Of a stretch of DNA of 64,000 nt, positions 1 through 11,560 are shown in pieces. This stretch comes from Hemileia vastatrix (Eukaryota; Basidiomycota; Pucciniomycetes; Pucciniales; Zaghouaniaceae), in NCBI GenBank assembly GCA_030280995.1, contig JASXTE010000013.1, positions 13,481,501-13,545,500 on the forward strand. The letters are read 5' to 3'. How positions within the stretch are numbered: position 1 is the first letter of the stretch; each line of letters starts with the position of its first letter. Made by a program: the position numbers and the translations under genes. The notes below the pieces were generated by a model that saw only the letters and a program-made list of their open reading frames with translations, was not told the DNA's origin and ran no database searches.

Positions 1-1902
1 CACTGTAGGTGGTCTTCTTGACAATCCATCAGGCATAGTGAAAGATTTTCCAGGCCTTTTCACTAAATCGAATAAAAAATGTTGAATAAAAGCTACCCAC
101 CTAGTCATTGGAGCATTAGGTAAACTAGGTGAATTAATCATCTGAATTAAAGATTTAGCATCCACTTGAAGTTCAAAATTTTGACCCCATAAGATATTTT
201 GAATTTTCTTTAAAATTTTTGCCACACCACAGAGTTCCAACTTTGGTTGTGAATATCTAGATTCCACCTCAGTAAAAACTAAAGATTCATACCTAACTGG
301 TCTAATATAACCACCCTTATCCATCTGAGAAATAACTTCACCAGCAGCCAGCTGACTAGAATCAACAGCTAAATAAATCCTTCCAGCTCCTTCACCATAA
401 TCCAACTTATGAAGAATAATAGCTTCACCAAACACCTTCTTCAACTTAACAAAAGCTTCTTCACAAGCTTCATCTCAATCCCAAACAGCATCCTTCCTAG
501 TTAAACTTCTCAATGGAGCAGCCAATAATGAGAAATCCCTAATAAACATCCTAACATAAACACATACTCCCAAAAATCCTCTAACTTCAGTAGTGTTTCT
601 AGGTCTCAGCCAAGATTGAATTTTGTTGACTTTCTTCTTAGACATAATTCAGCCTTCCCTACACACCACATGACCAAGAATCTCTAAAGCTGGAACACAA
701 CAAGAGAATTTAGAACCGGAAATAGTTAAACCAGCATCTTCAATGCTAAACAACATTTTTTCCAAAGTTACTGCATACTCCCAAATAAACCTCCTAATAC
801 CTGGATTCTTCTCCAACACTTCATTATCATAATCAGTTGAAGGACATTTAATTCCACCATCATCAATAAATATACCAGCATACTGTGGAATTTCATCTTG
901 AAGAATCCAAGCCATTTGTGCTTGATAAACAGCAACAGAATTAGTAGCACCTTGAGGTAATCTAGTCAGCTGTAACCTTCCAAGAGGAGTATAAAAAGTT
1001 GTCAGAGGTCTTGAATCTGGATGTTATTCTCTTTCATCATAGCCCCCCATAATATCACCCAAACCATAACATACCCTTCCAGAAAAAGCATCAACAAATT
1101 CCTCTGCACTTGGAGGAATACCAGCATCTTTTATAGTCATCCTATTCATTTCCCTAAGATCATGAACCACTCTAAGCTTTCCATTAGGCTTCTTGATACA
1201 GAAAACTGGACTTGAATAACTTGATGACAATTTTTCATAAAATCCAGTCCTAATCCTTTCCCTAAAAACTTCAATATAATCATCTTTAAGAGCAGCAGGA
1301 ATTGGAATTGGCTTGAGTTGCCAAGGTTCATGACAAACAACTGGAATCTTGTAAGGTTCACCATAAGAATGCTTTAAAACACCCCTATCTTCTTCCACAA
1401 ATGCGATAGCCTTCTCCCTCAACACCATCACATCCAACAACAAATTCATCCTCTCACCAGATAACCAACCCTCTGGCCCAAAATTTACAACACCAATCCT
1501 ATCAAAAGTAATTCTTGACGTTTCAGAAAATTCAGGCAGATTCTTTCTTAAAGGAGTTTTATATGGATCTCTTGACAAAAGTGGTCTCTTCAACGGCAGA
1601 TTCAATCCAGTTGGCAGCGCTTCATTGATTGGTTTAACTTTCACAGCAACCTTCTTATATTTTTCCGCTTCCACTTCCACATGTACTTGAGGAATTGAGC
1701 TCTTTTCATCAACAGAATCTTCATTTTTAGACCCATTTTCCACTACTCCAAAACTTTTCCATACCAAATTCTGCTCATCCACTTCACCAGTACCCAAATC
1801 ACCAACCAAATCAAAAATACCCCTGGGGCAATAAACATCATAATTAGGTTCAGGATTCTCATCAAAGAGAATGTCCATGTTTCCTTCAGATAGGTCCTGC
1901 AC
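1..1902 (-). pseudogene. Gy1 pol: reverse transcriptase and RNase H (3' truncated by window)
   Basis: The 5' part (1902-1024) is one open frame of 292 codons ending in an RT block with KKPNGKLRVVHDLREMN and GLGDIMGGYDERE. After a stop near 1022 the same protein continues with PLTTFYTPLGRLQLTRLPQGA, the RT catalytic box FIDDGG (about 857-871) and LGHVVCREG. RNase H follows with LAVDSSQLAAG and ends at the edge in KPGKSFTMPDGLSRRP-like sequence. Gy1 keeps FIDD in place of the usual YxDD, as does GyD. Premature stops (for example near 1022, 646 and 476) show decay. The protein would copy the element RNA into DNA in cytoplasmic particles; that role is known for the family, not shown here. Confidence 0.88.
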
Positions 1903-2670
1903 TGCAGTGACCGCCCCACCAGAAGCTAGAAAGTTATGCCTTTTATCCTCATGCTGGAGTAACTCTCTTCTTCAACTGGACACAGACACACCAGTGTTGC
2001 CAACAAAACCACAAACCAAATCATCACCACACATCACAGAACCCAAATCAACAAACACCTTTTCTCGCTTTTTGTTATTCAGACAATTTTTTTGCATTTT
2101 CAATTTTTCTTGAGAGAATTCAGAATGAGACATTAGTTGAGAATTATTGTGCAGTTTATACCCATGCTGGAGGCCACCAGTAAACTAAGTAGGCTCCTTC
2201 CTACTGACAACATCTTTACATTAATATTTTTTTTGCTGATTTTCAGTTATCTTGAGATTTTTTTTCTTGATTTTTGTCTAATGGTTTCTTGCTATATCTA
2301 GAAAAACAACCAGGGGTGTCCCCAATGCTCACATGTGTGGTCATGGTAATGTTTTTGAAAGGTGTAGAAGAAACCCTAGAAGTACACCATTGGGAGGACT
2401 TACTTTTTGACCCATTTGCCACCACTCCAAAACTTTTATGCTCCAACAAAATTTTCCCTAAAACATCTTCAGAACTTGAAATAAACTTGAGAGAAAAACT
2501 TGAAGAAAAACTGAAACCAGACAAATAATTTGACAAAAATTGACATTATAAAGTAATATTATCTACAAAAAGTTGAGATTCCACTTGATAAATCTCCACT
2601 TGAGCTGACCTACTTCAATCCAGGATTTCTTCTTGAGGAGAGATTACAGCGCTAGACTGATCAGCTTTAT
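1903..2670 (-). other. Gy1 protease-to-RT spacer with hairpin motif copies
   Basis: This stretch separates the protease relic from pol and has no long open frame. On the minus strand it holds at least two copies of the hairpin-plus-tail motif that is abundant in GyD: CTCC-AGCAT-GAGG followed by ATAAAAGG (about 1943-1966), and CCTC-CAGCAT-GGGT followed by ATAAACTG (about 2147-2172). In GyD the matching position is an in-frame array of the same motif, so this is probably a decayed version of that array. Confidence 0.6.
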
Positions 2671-5148
2671 CTACCCTAAAAAAGAAGGGTCACCAACAAA
2701 ATGATCACCACTATCCTCAAATACACCAGAAGAGTACTTCAATTCTTTTCTCTTCCTAGTGCAAGTGCAACACTGACAAGATGCAGAAACACCAGGCCTA
2801 GTTTCCCAACCTTCATCACCTGGGGGTGCTAACCTCATATGTAACCGCCTCATATCCTCCCCAGTAATCTCCAAACTAATCCCAACACCAGACTGATAGC
2901 CAATCTTGGCCTCAAAATCCATCAAAAATGGCCCTCCTAAAACTGTCTTCATAGCTCCTCTAGCCACATAATAATGAACTTTTCCAACAGCTCTACCTAC
3001 ACCTAACTTTACATGCTCCTCTGTACCAATCAACTCAGTAGCATGCCAACCTATCCCTCTGAGATTTCCTCCAACACCAGCTTTAATTGGCAAATCCAGA
3101 CTAGTTGCTTGATACAATGAAATTAAATTTATTTGTGAGCCTGAATCAACCAATGCCTTTACATCTTTGCCATTTAAAGAAACCACCAAATATCCCAAAG
3201 GAGCAGAAAAAATAGTCTCCACCTCATTACCAAACTTCTCCACATTTTCACACATATACTCCACCTCACCAGTAGCCACTTTTCTCCTAGTCAAAGGCTT
3301 CTTCTGCTTTTCAGCAAGGGCTGGACTAATAGTGAACAATTAACCCAAAGATAATGGAATCTGAAGCTGATTCACCCTTCCCAAAACAAAATCCATAGCA
3401 TTCTCTTGACCAGAAATCACTGGCCTCTCATAATGAGCCTTACTCCTAGAAACCTTTACCCAAGAAGACTCCTGAGGTCTCACATTACCAACAACATCAC
3501 GCATCTCCACATCAGAATTCTCCCCATGAACCTTTCCATCTACAGAGACCAGACCAAAACCATCAACAGTAGTTCTAACTCCATTGGCCCACTAGAACTT
3601 GGCCTAGGCAAAGAAGCCAAAGGCACATCATCCTCTGTATCTGAACCATCATCCAAAGGCATAGGATCACCATTAAGATCAAAAGCACCAAAACTAGGGG
3701 GACCCATATCAGCTATCCCCTTCTGCATCTGATAAATCTCTTCAGGTGTATAAATCTTCTTGGGATCTTCAGCCTTCTTAGAATCCGCCTTTCCACCTCT
3801 TGACCTTAACTGATTAGAAATACTGCTTCTAGGTTTAGAAGCAGAGGCCCTCCTAGCAGCCTCCACATCATATACACCAGCCATACACTCACCATCTGCC
3901 TTAACAACCTTTACTAACTCCAAATTACCATATGAAGTAGAAAAAGTAGCCTTACTATCCTCTTTTTCCTTCCCCTTATCTCCAGAATTATTTCCAATAC
4001 CAGAAGAAGCCTCAGTTGGCAACTCCTCAAACCTAGCTCTATTTCACCCATACTATTCCTCCTCACCAAATCCAAAGGAGCCTGACCTTCACTGGGCTTT
4101 ATAAAAGATCCATCAGGAAACCTAAATACCTTTCCATCAAATTTTACTCTACAGCAGCCTGATCCATATTCAAAGTCCAACAATCATTAGACTTATGTCC
4201 CTTCCGGTTACAGTAGGAGCAAATCTAAACATCAACAGTACCACCATTCCTCCTATCATAACCTCTACTTGAATAATATGATGAAAAAGAAGCTGAAACC
4301 CTGCTGGCCTTCTGAGTTTCTTGAACAAAAATTTTCAATTGCTTTTTTAAGTCAGCCAATTGATCCACCATCTCCTTATCCACATTCTCATCTACCTTAG
4401 GAACCGGTTTCCCCAACTGAGCTTTTCTTGCCTCCTGAGACTTCTTCATAATATCGTTATTATCAGCCAAAACTTCATTAATTTTGCTGACATACTGTGT
4501 ACTGGTTTCTTGATAACTGTCCACAGCCAAAAGCTTGAGGTGATACTCCACCGATTCTTTAGCCACCTTAAGAGCAGGCAACTTCTGCTCCCCATTAGGT
4601 AAGGTTTTCATCAAACTCTTCCTAGACAACTCTTTTAAAAAATCCATACTATCATCCCTCCCAAAAGCAGACCAAAATAAATCTTTGACTGCATTTTCAT
4701 GAGCAAATTCCTCTACCTCCACCAGATATTCCACCACAGTTTCAAAACTACCAACAAATTTCTTATAACTTACCAAAGAATTTATTCCACCCTGAACTTT
4801 CCATTCTCCAACAACCTTATTTAAATCCACCATTGAATATCTGACTCATCATCTGTCCACCATTTCCCTACTAAGCCTTTTCCAATCCCTAGTCTTATAA
4901 CCCTCCATACCAGTAATCTCCTTCTCAGCTTCTCTATCACCAATGAAAAAGATTACCTGCTTCACCATATCTAAATGAGAAGCCCCATCAATTCCAGCAG
5001 CAGCCTCATATCTGCCCAAAAACCACTTTACATCATCACCAACAAACTTGGGCCCATCCCAAGTTTGAATCCTTACTGAGAGCCTGACACCATCAGCAGC
5101 AGCAGCAATAACACCAGCACCAGATGGAGAAGACATCCCAAATAGCAC
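2671..5148 (-). pseudogene. Gy1 gag and aspartic protease (interrupted)
   Basis: Minus-strand pieces line up with GyD gag. 5148-4849 opens with MLFGMSSPSGAGV and continues with a WDGPKF...VKWFLGRYEAAAG block. 4833-4225 carries the capsid-like region MVDLNKVVGEWK...KQLKIFVQETQKA. A CCHC zinc knuckle (CSYCNRKGHKSNDC) lies about 4165-4215. 4022-3540 is an acidic linker. 3339-2671 is a retropepsin with ALVDSGSQINLIS. At least four frame changes or stops separate the pieces. Gag would form the particle and bind RNA, and the protease would cleave Gag-Pol. The start choice follows the GyD start MSSSAVASG. Confidence 0.85.
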
Positions 5149-5162
5149 CAGAAACCAATAAA

Positions 5163-5340
5163 ATCTTCAAGGGTTTAGCCCCTTACCAGACAACCAACAA
5201 TATCCTACAAGGGTTAAGCCCTTTACTAGGATAAAACCACAAACAAAAAACAAAAACAAAATATCTAGAAAGGGTTCAGCCCTATACCTAGATCCCTACT
5301 ACCACAGATCCTGTACTGGTTCAGCTAGTTACCAGAATCA
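5163..5340 (-). promoter_or_regulatory. Gy1 leader: four tandem two-tier hairpins
   Basis: Between the PBS and gag the leader repeats a stem-loop four times (about 5165-5190, 5202-5232, 5263-5293 and 5307-5339). Read on the minus strand, two copies have an outer 6-bp stem (ATCCTA/TAGGAT in one, ATCTAG/CTAGAT in another), a small internal loop, an inner AGGG/CCCT stem and a 5-nt loop CTTAA or CTGAA. The first copy keeps AAGGG/CCCTT with loop GCTAAA. The last is weaker (ACT/AGT, CTG/CAG). Changed outer stems with retained pairing argue for RNA structure. Function unknown. Confidence 0.6.
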
Positions 5341-5425
5341 CCAAATAACCAACCAATCAAAATCCAACAACCAGAAAACCAAAATCCAGAAGTCCAACAA
5401 GTAAGTTTCTTCAGAAGCTAGAGAA

Positions 5426-5448
5426 TTCGAACCCCACGTTGGGCGCCA
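5426..5448 (-). promoter_or_regulatory. Gy1 primer-binding site
   Basis: On the minus strand TGGCGCCCAACGTGGGG begins four bases after the LTR end. The plus-strand text reads like a tRNA 3' end: T-loop TTCGAAC, acceptor GTTGGGC, then G and CCA. A cellular tRNA with acceptor 5' strand GCCCAAC is therefore the likely primer. The tRNA identity is not assigned. Confidence 0.8.
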
Positions 5449-5452
5449 AAAA

Positions 5453-6815
5453 TGTAGAGTAGACTCCTACAGTCACCTTCCTGAAGGCAGAATCCAAGGG
5501 AGTTGGAAAAACAAAAAGAAATCCCTGTCCCTCTAAGTAAACGTAAGATTCAATTAACTAAGCTTGAAGATCTGCTTGAAAAGTTGGATAAGTTGAAAAT
5601 CTGAGAGAAAGACTTTGAAAGTGTTGGAAACCTATAATTTAGAAAAAAATAAGTGCAATAAATGATTACACCTCCAAAACAAATACCTAATACCAGATTA
5701 CACTGATACAAGTCACAGCAAATACTTAGAACAAGCCGCAAAACTTGCCCCAGAGACTGAAAAGTACAGTAAAGTACCCCAGAAACTACCCTTGGGATGA
5801 TCTGTTCAAAGGTGCCTTATTTAAGGTCTGCCCCAGATTTACCCAGTTTCTCACCAAAATTAAAGAGTGTTCTTTATTATATTTTTATTTTATAAATTTT
5901 ATAAGAAAAGAAATAAATTTGAGTCACCAAGGAGGAGAGCTATCCAATGGTACCCCATATGTTGATATTTTCTATTATAATTGTTGTTATATGTTAAAAA
6001 TTGTTAGTTATCAAAAAAGACCCTTATTATCAAAACTAAAAGACAAAAAACATGTAGAAGACTAAGATTCCCTCCCCATATGATTCTCCTCCTCCAGACC
6101 TTTCCAACTATACCCTACATGCATATGATCTACAATAAACTATTGATCTAGTAAGCATAATAACTTTCTAACCAAATTTTGCCACAATAGCCAAACTTTT
6201 GGCACAGTGACCAAACTTTGCACTGGTTATCAGATTTTTCTACAGTGACCAAACTTTGCCACAGTGCCCAGACTTTTCTGCAGTGACCAAACTTTGCACT
6301 GGTGATCAGACTTTTCTACAGTGGCCAAACTTTGCCACAGTGCCCAGACTTTTCTGCAGTGACCAAACTTTGCCACATTGCCCAGACTTTTTTCATCAAT
6401 GACCAAACTTTGCCACAATGACCAACTTTGCCACAGTGACTTTGCTTTTGCACCGGAATATCACCTGAGAGAACTGGAGTGCACTGGAGCTCAATGGAAA
6501 AAAATGGCTACTACATGAGCACACTGCATAACCAAAAATACCAAGTGAGCCCTAGAAAATCCAGTAAAACCAATACCCAATCCATGAAACCATCAAATAA
6601 CAATAGGAATACCAAAATATATCCATTCCAAAACACCATAAATCCTCCAAAAAAAATCACCATAAATCCTCCAAAAAATCACCATAAATCCACCCAAAAA
6701 AAATCCAGTTAACTCTCTTCAACCAAATTAACACCTGCTAACACCATGATTTTCTTCCAACCAAGGTCCAATCAAATTTTCACCTAAGTAGCCTACCCAG
6801 ATTTGGAATGCCACA
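5453..6815 (-). repeat. Gy1 5' LTR
   Basis: Its bounds are TGTGGCATTCC at the element-sense start (plus 6815) and CTCTACA at the end (plus 5453), immediately before the PBS. It aligns with the Gy2 LTR at 8843-10289, sharing the end sequence GGAATGCCACA, the internal minisatellite and the AT-rich middle. Length is about 1.36 kb. Confidence 0.85.
6176..6445. repeat. Minisatellite inside the Gy1 LTR
   Basis: Degenerate tandem units of about 20-22 bp with core CAGTGACCAAACTTTGCC, many copies. The matching array in the Gy2 LTR (9478-9775) shows that it belongs to the LTR family. Small open frames rich in WQSL/KFGHC across it are repeat artefacts. Confidence 0.8.
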
Positions 6816-8714
6816 CCGGACTAATTGTTATTAGCTCTTCTAAAGATAAGGGAATCTGAAGTTGATTCACCCTATTTAAAACATTGTACATTGCACTCTC
6901 TTGACTGGATACTACTGGCCGTTCTTACTGGACTTTAGATTTAATTACCTTGGCTCTGGGCACCTCTTGAGGACCCAAATTTCCATCTTCACCCCCCATA
7001 ATAACATCTTCACTACTGATAACCCTAGCTCCATCACAAGCTTATTTCTCTAATCCTGATCCATTGCTAGTCCTTCTTACTCCCTCCATTGGGATGGGAC
7101 CCCTAAAACTTGGTCTGAGTAGTGACACCAAAGTTACGTCCTCCTCAGAATCTGAATCATCTTCTGGAATAGGCTCACCATTTAAATCAAACTTTCCATA
7201 ACTAGGAGGCCCCATATCAGCCATCCCCTTCTGCATTTTATATATTTTTCCTTAGAGTAAGGTCTCAACTTGTTGATTGCCTTACCAGGTTTAGCCTTTA
7301 GTTGGCTCTGAATGCTACTTTTAGATTTAGTAGCAGCATCAACATCATATTTGCCAGCCATACAGCTACCCTCCACTCTAGCAACCGTTTCCAGCTCCAA
7401 ACCACCAAAAGAAGTTGAAAATGTGGCCTTACTGACCTATTCCTCTTTACCTTTATCAGCTTTACCACCACTTTTACCATCACCATTTTTACCACCCTTG
7501 ACATTATCATCATTGTCTTTTAATTCTTCAAATCAGGCTCTTTTTTTCAGCCGCCATATTCCTTCTAACAAAATCAGAAGGCGCTTGTCCATCGCTGGCC
7601 TTGATGAATGATCAATCAGGAAATTTATAAAACTTGCAATCAAATAACACTCTCCCAGCATCCAAATCTTTATCTAGAGTAAAACATACTCCAGCTCTGT
7701 GTCCCCTCTTATTACAATAGGAACACACCTCTGGCTCATCATAGCCACCTCTAAAACTATTTCCACCATTACCATTCCCATTCCTGCCATTTCCAGAGAA
7801 GCGGTTACCATTTCCATTGCCATTAAAATTTCAACCTTCATATCCCCTTGATTGATAAGAAGTAGACGTTGACAAAGAAGAGATTGGGGCCTTATTTTCC
7901 TTCTTAGTCTCTTGGACAAAAATCTTTAATTTCTTTATTAAATTGGCCAAATGATAGACCATCTTGTTGTCCACATTGCCCTCAACTTTTGCCACTGGTA
8001 GTCCCATTTGAGCCTTCTTGGATTCTTGAGCTTTGACTATAATATCATTATTTTCAGCCAAAACCTCACTAACCTTGCTGACATACTGAGTGAAAGACTC
8101 CTGATACTTGTCCAACACCATTAATTTAAGATGGGCTTGAATGTTTTCTTTGATGACCTCTAAAGCTGGCAGTTTTTGTTTGCCGTTGGGTAGTTCCTTC
8201 ATCAAATCCTTTCTTGAGAGATCCTTCAAGAATCCATTCAAATATCCCTACTACAAGCTGACCAGAACAGATCCTTAGCTTGATTCTCATGCACCAATTT
8301 GTCCTCCAGAATAAGATATTTGACCACTTCATTGAATTGAACACATATCTTCTTAAAATCAGCCATGAAAGAAACACCACCCTTTGCCTGCCAATCACCA
8401 ACAATTTTATTTAGGTTCAGCATAGTAAACCTAACACCCCATCTATTAACCATAGCCTTAGACAGCTTTACCCAATCCTAATCCTTGAAAGCCTGAATAG
8501 CAATGACTTCTTTTTCTACCTCCCTATCAGAAATAAAAAATCTAACCTGCTTCACCATATTCACATGAGAAGAACCATCAACAGCAGCAGCAGCTTAATA
8601 CCTGCTAATAAACCATTTAACCTCCTCCCCATTAAAAGTTGGGTCATCCAAAGAAACAATCCTAACTGAAGGAGTGAGAAGAAGAGAAGATCCAGAAGCA
8701 GTTTCAGAAGACAT
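6816..8714 (-). pseudogene. Gy2 gag remnant, interrupted by Gy1
   Basis: A minus-strand gag relative of GyD starting with an MSSETAS-like start at 8714. It retains a capsid block (8453-8238 LNKIVGDWQAKGGVSFMADFKK), KELPNGKQKLPALEV (8241-7831), a zinc-knuckle region with CSYCN-type cysteines near 7690-7730, and the acidic linker MQKGMADMGPPSYGKFDLNG (7236 down). The sequence is cut at 6816 just before the protease, where the Gy1 LTR begins. Multiple stops and frameshifts make it non-functional. The rest of Gy2 should lie left of the window beyond Gy1. Confidence 0.85.
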
Positions 8715-8756
8715 CCCAATAAAGTAAGAAAGAGTTTAAACTGTTAAAAATAAGCA

Positions 8757-8771
8757 AGCCTCTTGCAGGCT
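8757..8771 (-). promoter_or_regulatory. Gy2 leader hairpin
   Basis: AGCCT-CTTGC-AGGCT on the plus strand (minus: AGCCT-GCAAG-AGGCT) is a perfect 5-bp stem with a 5-nt loop. The same hairpin occurs in the GyD leader at 38839-38853, so it is a conserved leader element of this family. Confidence 0.55.
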
Positions 8772-8815
8772 AAGAAAGTCCTAGATCCAAATAAGTCTTA
8801 GAGAAAGCTAGAGAT

Positions 8816-8838
8816 TTCGAACCCCATGTTAGGCACCA
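8816..8838 (-). promoter_or_regulatory. Gy2 primer-binding site, decayed
   Basis: Same position and sequence class as the Gy1 PBS but with substitutions: ACCCCATGTTAGGCACCA where Gy1 has ACCCCACGTTGGGCGCCA. Two of the three changes fall in CpG dinucleotides (CG to TG or CA), as expected from methyl-cytosine deamination. Confidence 0.7.
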
Positions 8839-8842
8839 AATA

Positions 8843-10289
8843 TGTAGGTAGACTCTTACAGTCTCCTAACTGTAAGCAGAATCCAAAGGAGTTGGATAAG
8901 CCAAAGAAAACCCTGTCCTTCTAAGTAAAATAAGGGTTGTTCAAATGACTAAGCTCTGTAGTCTACTTGAATTGATTGAAATATATATATGAAAATCTGA
9001 TTTATATAAACGCTTATTGAGAATTAGAAAATAGCATCTGTTGAAAAAGAAATACTGATGACAACAATTAAGGTGTACCAGTGAAAGATCTGAAAAGATA
9101 GAATTATATGTTTTTATAAAGATTTTATTTTAAATGAGTTAACAATAAAAATAAGTGCCTGATATGGAGACCTTTCCAATGATACCCTATATGTGATGAA
9201 AATATAATTGTTGTGTTGTATTTCAAAAGTGTTATGAAAAATATAAATGTTATAAGGGTATTATAATTTTATTTAATTTTGTTGAGTAATAAAAAATATG
9301 AATAATGGTTGTTAATAATACAAAAAGACCCTCCTTATCGAAACTAAAAAGACTAAAACATGTAGAAGACTAAGATTCAACCCTTTCTATCTAATTCTCC
9401 TACTCCTGACTTTTCTAACAATACCCTAAATGCATAGGATCTACAATGAACTATTGATCTAATAAGCATAATAAATTCTAACCAAATTTTGCCACAATAG
9501 CCAAATTTTTCCACAGTCACCAAACTTTGGTACAGTGTCCAAACTTTGCTTAAGTGACCAAACTTTGGTACAGTGACCAAACTTCGGCACAGTGACCAAA
9601 CTTGGGTCCAGTGACCAAAATTTAACCCAGTGACCAGAATTTTCCATAGGGAGCAAATTTTGCCACAATGAGCTCTTTTTGCCATAATGAGCTAATTTTG
9701 CCAGAGTGAGCTAAATTTGCCACAGTGAGATAATTTTGCCACCATGACCAAACTTGGCCACAATGACAGATTTTTTCCAGTACACTTCGCTTTTGAACCG
9801 GAAAATCACCAGAGCACCGGAGCTCAGTGGCCATTCCATCAGCACACCATATCCACCAATAATACTATAAGTCACTAAATCAAGTAAAACACTAATAAAA
9901 CAGTAAAATATGATAAAACACCATCAAGACATAAAAGATAGAGAAAAATCTGGGCTATCCAATGATAATAATCACCTTCTAAAATTCCAAATATTCAGCA
10001 TTATAGTCCAGAAAATTGCTACTAATCCTCAAAAATAAACCTAAAAGAGCCCCATAAAATACCCAAAGTTGGAGAATCACCCCAAAAATCCAATATGACC
10101 ATTTCCAAATCCATAAAATTATCAAATCACAAGAAAAATACCATCATATAATCATTCCAAAATGCCACGAATCATCCCAAAAATATCAATAATTAACCAA
10201 ATTAACACCTGGTAACACCAAAATTTCCTTTCAAGAAATATTCAATTAAATTTTCACCTAAGTGGCATACCCAGATGTGGAATGCCACA
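8843..10289 (-). repeat. Gy2 5' LTR
   Basis: It begins TGTAGGTAGAC at the PBS side and ends GGAATGCCACA at 10289, matching the ends of the Gy1 LTR. Length is about 1.45 kb. It contains the 20-22-bp minisatellite (about 9478-9775). The flank to the right (ACGTAACACA) is unrelated sequence. Confidence 0.85.
9478..9775. repeat. Minisatellite inside the Gy2 LTR
   Basis: Tandem, diverged units around CAGTGACCAAACTTTGG, period about 20-22 bp, equivalent to 6176-6445. The units here differ more from one another, fitting the greater age of Gy2. Confidence 0.75.
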
Positions 10290-10530
10290 ACGTAACACAA
10301 ACAAAAATGATGAAAAAAGAAAGGACATTAAGCAGAGACATAATAAGTGACCCTATCTTAAGCCTATAAAAACACAACTAAACATATAAAAACTAACAAA
10401 ACACCAGTTAAACCACCATAACCCCAACTCCAGCCTACCAACCAAATACCTCCAAACACACCTTCCAAAGGCCTACCAAGCTTTTTGAGCACCACAACAG
10501 AAACCCATTTGCTAATCAAAAATTAGTAAA
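10290..10530. other. Unannotated spacer
   Basis: A-rich sequence between the Gy2 LTR and the first recognisable GyF gag codons. No open frame, repeat boundary or RNA gene was recognised. It may contain the leader of GyF. Confidence 0.4.
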
Positions 10531-11560
10531 AATTTGAGGATCAACTTTTTTAGTTATTTGAGGACCCTAATGAAACCAATAACATGGAAATTAAATGAGA
10601 TTTCTTTTGCATGAATGATAATGGTAAAGTTTCTGAATATATTTCAAATATCAGGGCTCTAAAAATTCAAGTAGGTTGGAATTTTCGGCCCTAAGGTATC
10701 ATTTCAAAAAAGGAAATCCCTCCATGATTCTTGACCAAGTAAATCTTCATGTTCAGAAAATTACAACATTAATGGACCTGATGGATTGGACCCTTAAACT
10801 AGATGGTTTTCACCAAGGTCCTCTTCAACAAAGGTGTCTTATTAATAACTCTCACAGTTTAAACTTTAAATCTGGAACTTCTTTGGATCATCCTTAACCA
10901 ACTAAAAACTCATCTCAAACCAAACCCAATCAAAAGGGTAAGGAAAAGGATCAATCCAAAACCTCAACACCAGGCAATATCTGTAAGGTATTGGATAGAA
11001 AAGGGGAATTAAAGGAAGTTGAAAGAAAAATAAGAGCAGATAATGGGTTGTGTATGTATTTTGAAGGTAAAAATAAGCTTGATGAATTTGATAAAGGACA
11101 GAGAGGGTAACAGTTCCAAGTCAAAAAACTAGTGAATATTTTACTTGTGTGAAAACCAAACTATTTTATATCTCCCAGTGCACAGAACCTCCATGTCCTA
11201 AGGACTGGAGTTTCACTTAACTGTTTGAGACTGATTATTTTTAAGCAGGATATTCCCTTCATTTGTCTTATAGACTCTGGAGCTTCAATTTCATTTATCA
11301 GTTTATCTTTTTCCAATAAACTTAAACTGCCAATTTTAGACATCAACCAAATTCTAATTTATCTTGTAAAATCAGAGGAACCCAAATACTGAGTTAGTAA
11401 GAATTTTTTATAGGTTTTCAACTTCCCAAATTTTCACTCATTATAGTTGGAATTGAAAATCATGGATTCCCTGAGGATGGATGATACCATTCTTGGCCGT
11501 GACTTCTTACAGAATTGGAATCCCTAAATTGATTGGTCACAGGGATTGATCACAACTCAT
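10531..11560 (+). pseudogene. GyF gag and protease remnant
   Basis: Out-of-frame pieces read like a Retrotrans_gag capsid (a FEDPNETNN-like start, NGKVSEYISNIRALKIQVGWN, then an NKGVLLITLTV-like segment). From about 11160 a protease follows, with LIDSGASISFI-like sequence near 11270-11300 and a later FPEDG...DTILGRDFLQNW-like block near 11470-11525. At least six frame changes or stops are present. Confidence 0.65.

Larger units (their letters stand above)
1..6815 (-). mobile_element. Ty3/gypsy LTR retrotransposon Gy1, 5' two-thirds, runs off the window
   Basis: Read on the minus strand the order is 5' LTR (6815-5453), primer-binding site, hairpin-rich leader, gag, protease, spacer, then reverse transcriptase and RNase H up to the window edge. 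Integrase and the 3' LTR lie outside. It closely resembles the plus-strand element GyD at 37651-50076, which served as the guide for boundaries. The 5' LTR abuts the gag/protease region of a related copy (Gy2), so Gy1 inserted into Gy2; the Gy2 sequence resumes at position 6816 with CCGGACTAAT, matching GyD near 40897-40907. Several stops and frame changes make it non-autonomous. Confidence 0.9.

Noticed and set aside
6230..9834. Short ORFs rich in WQSL and KFGHC within 6230-6418 and 9377-9834
   Set aside because: They follow the 20-22-bp minisatellite in several frames; no protein domain.
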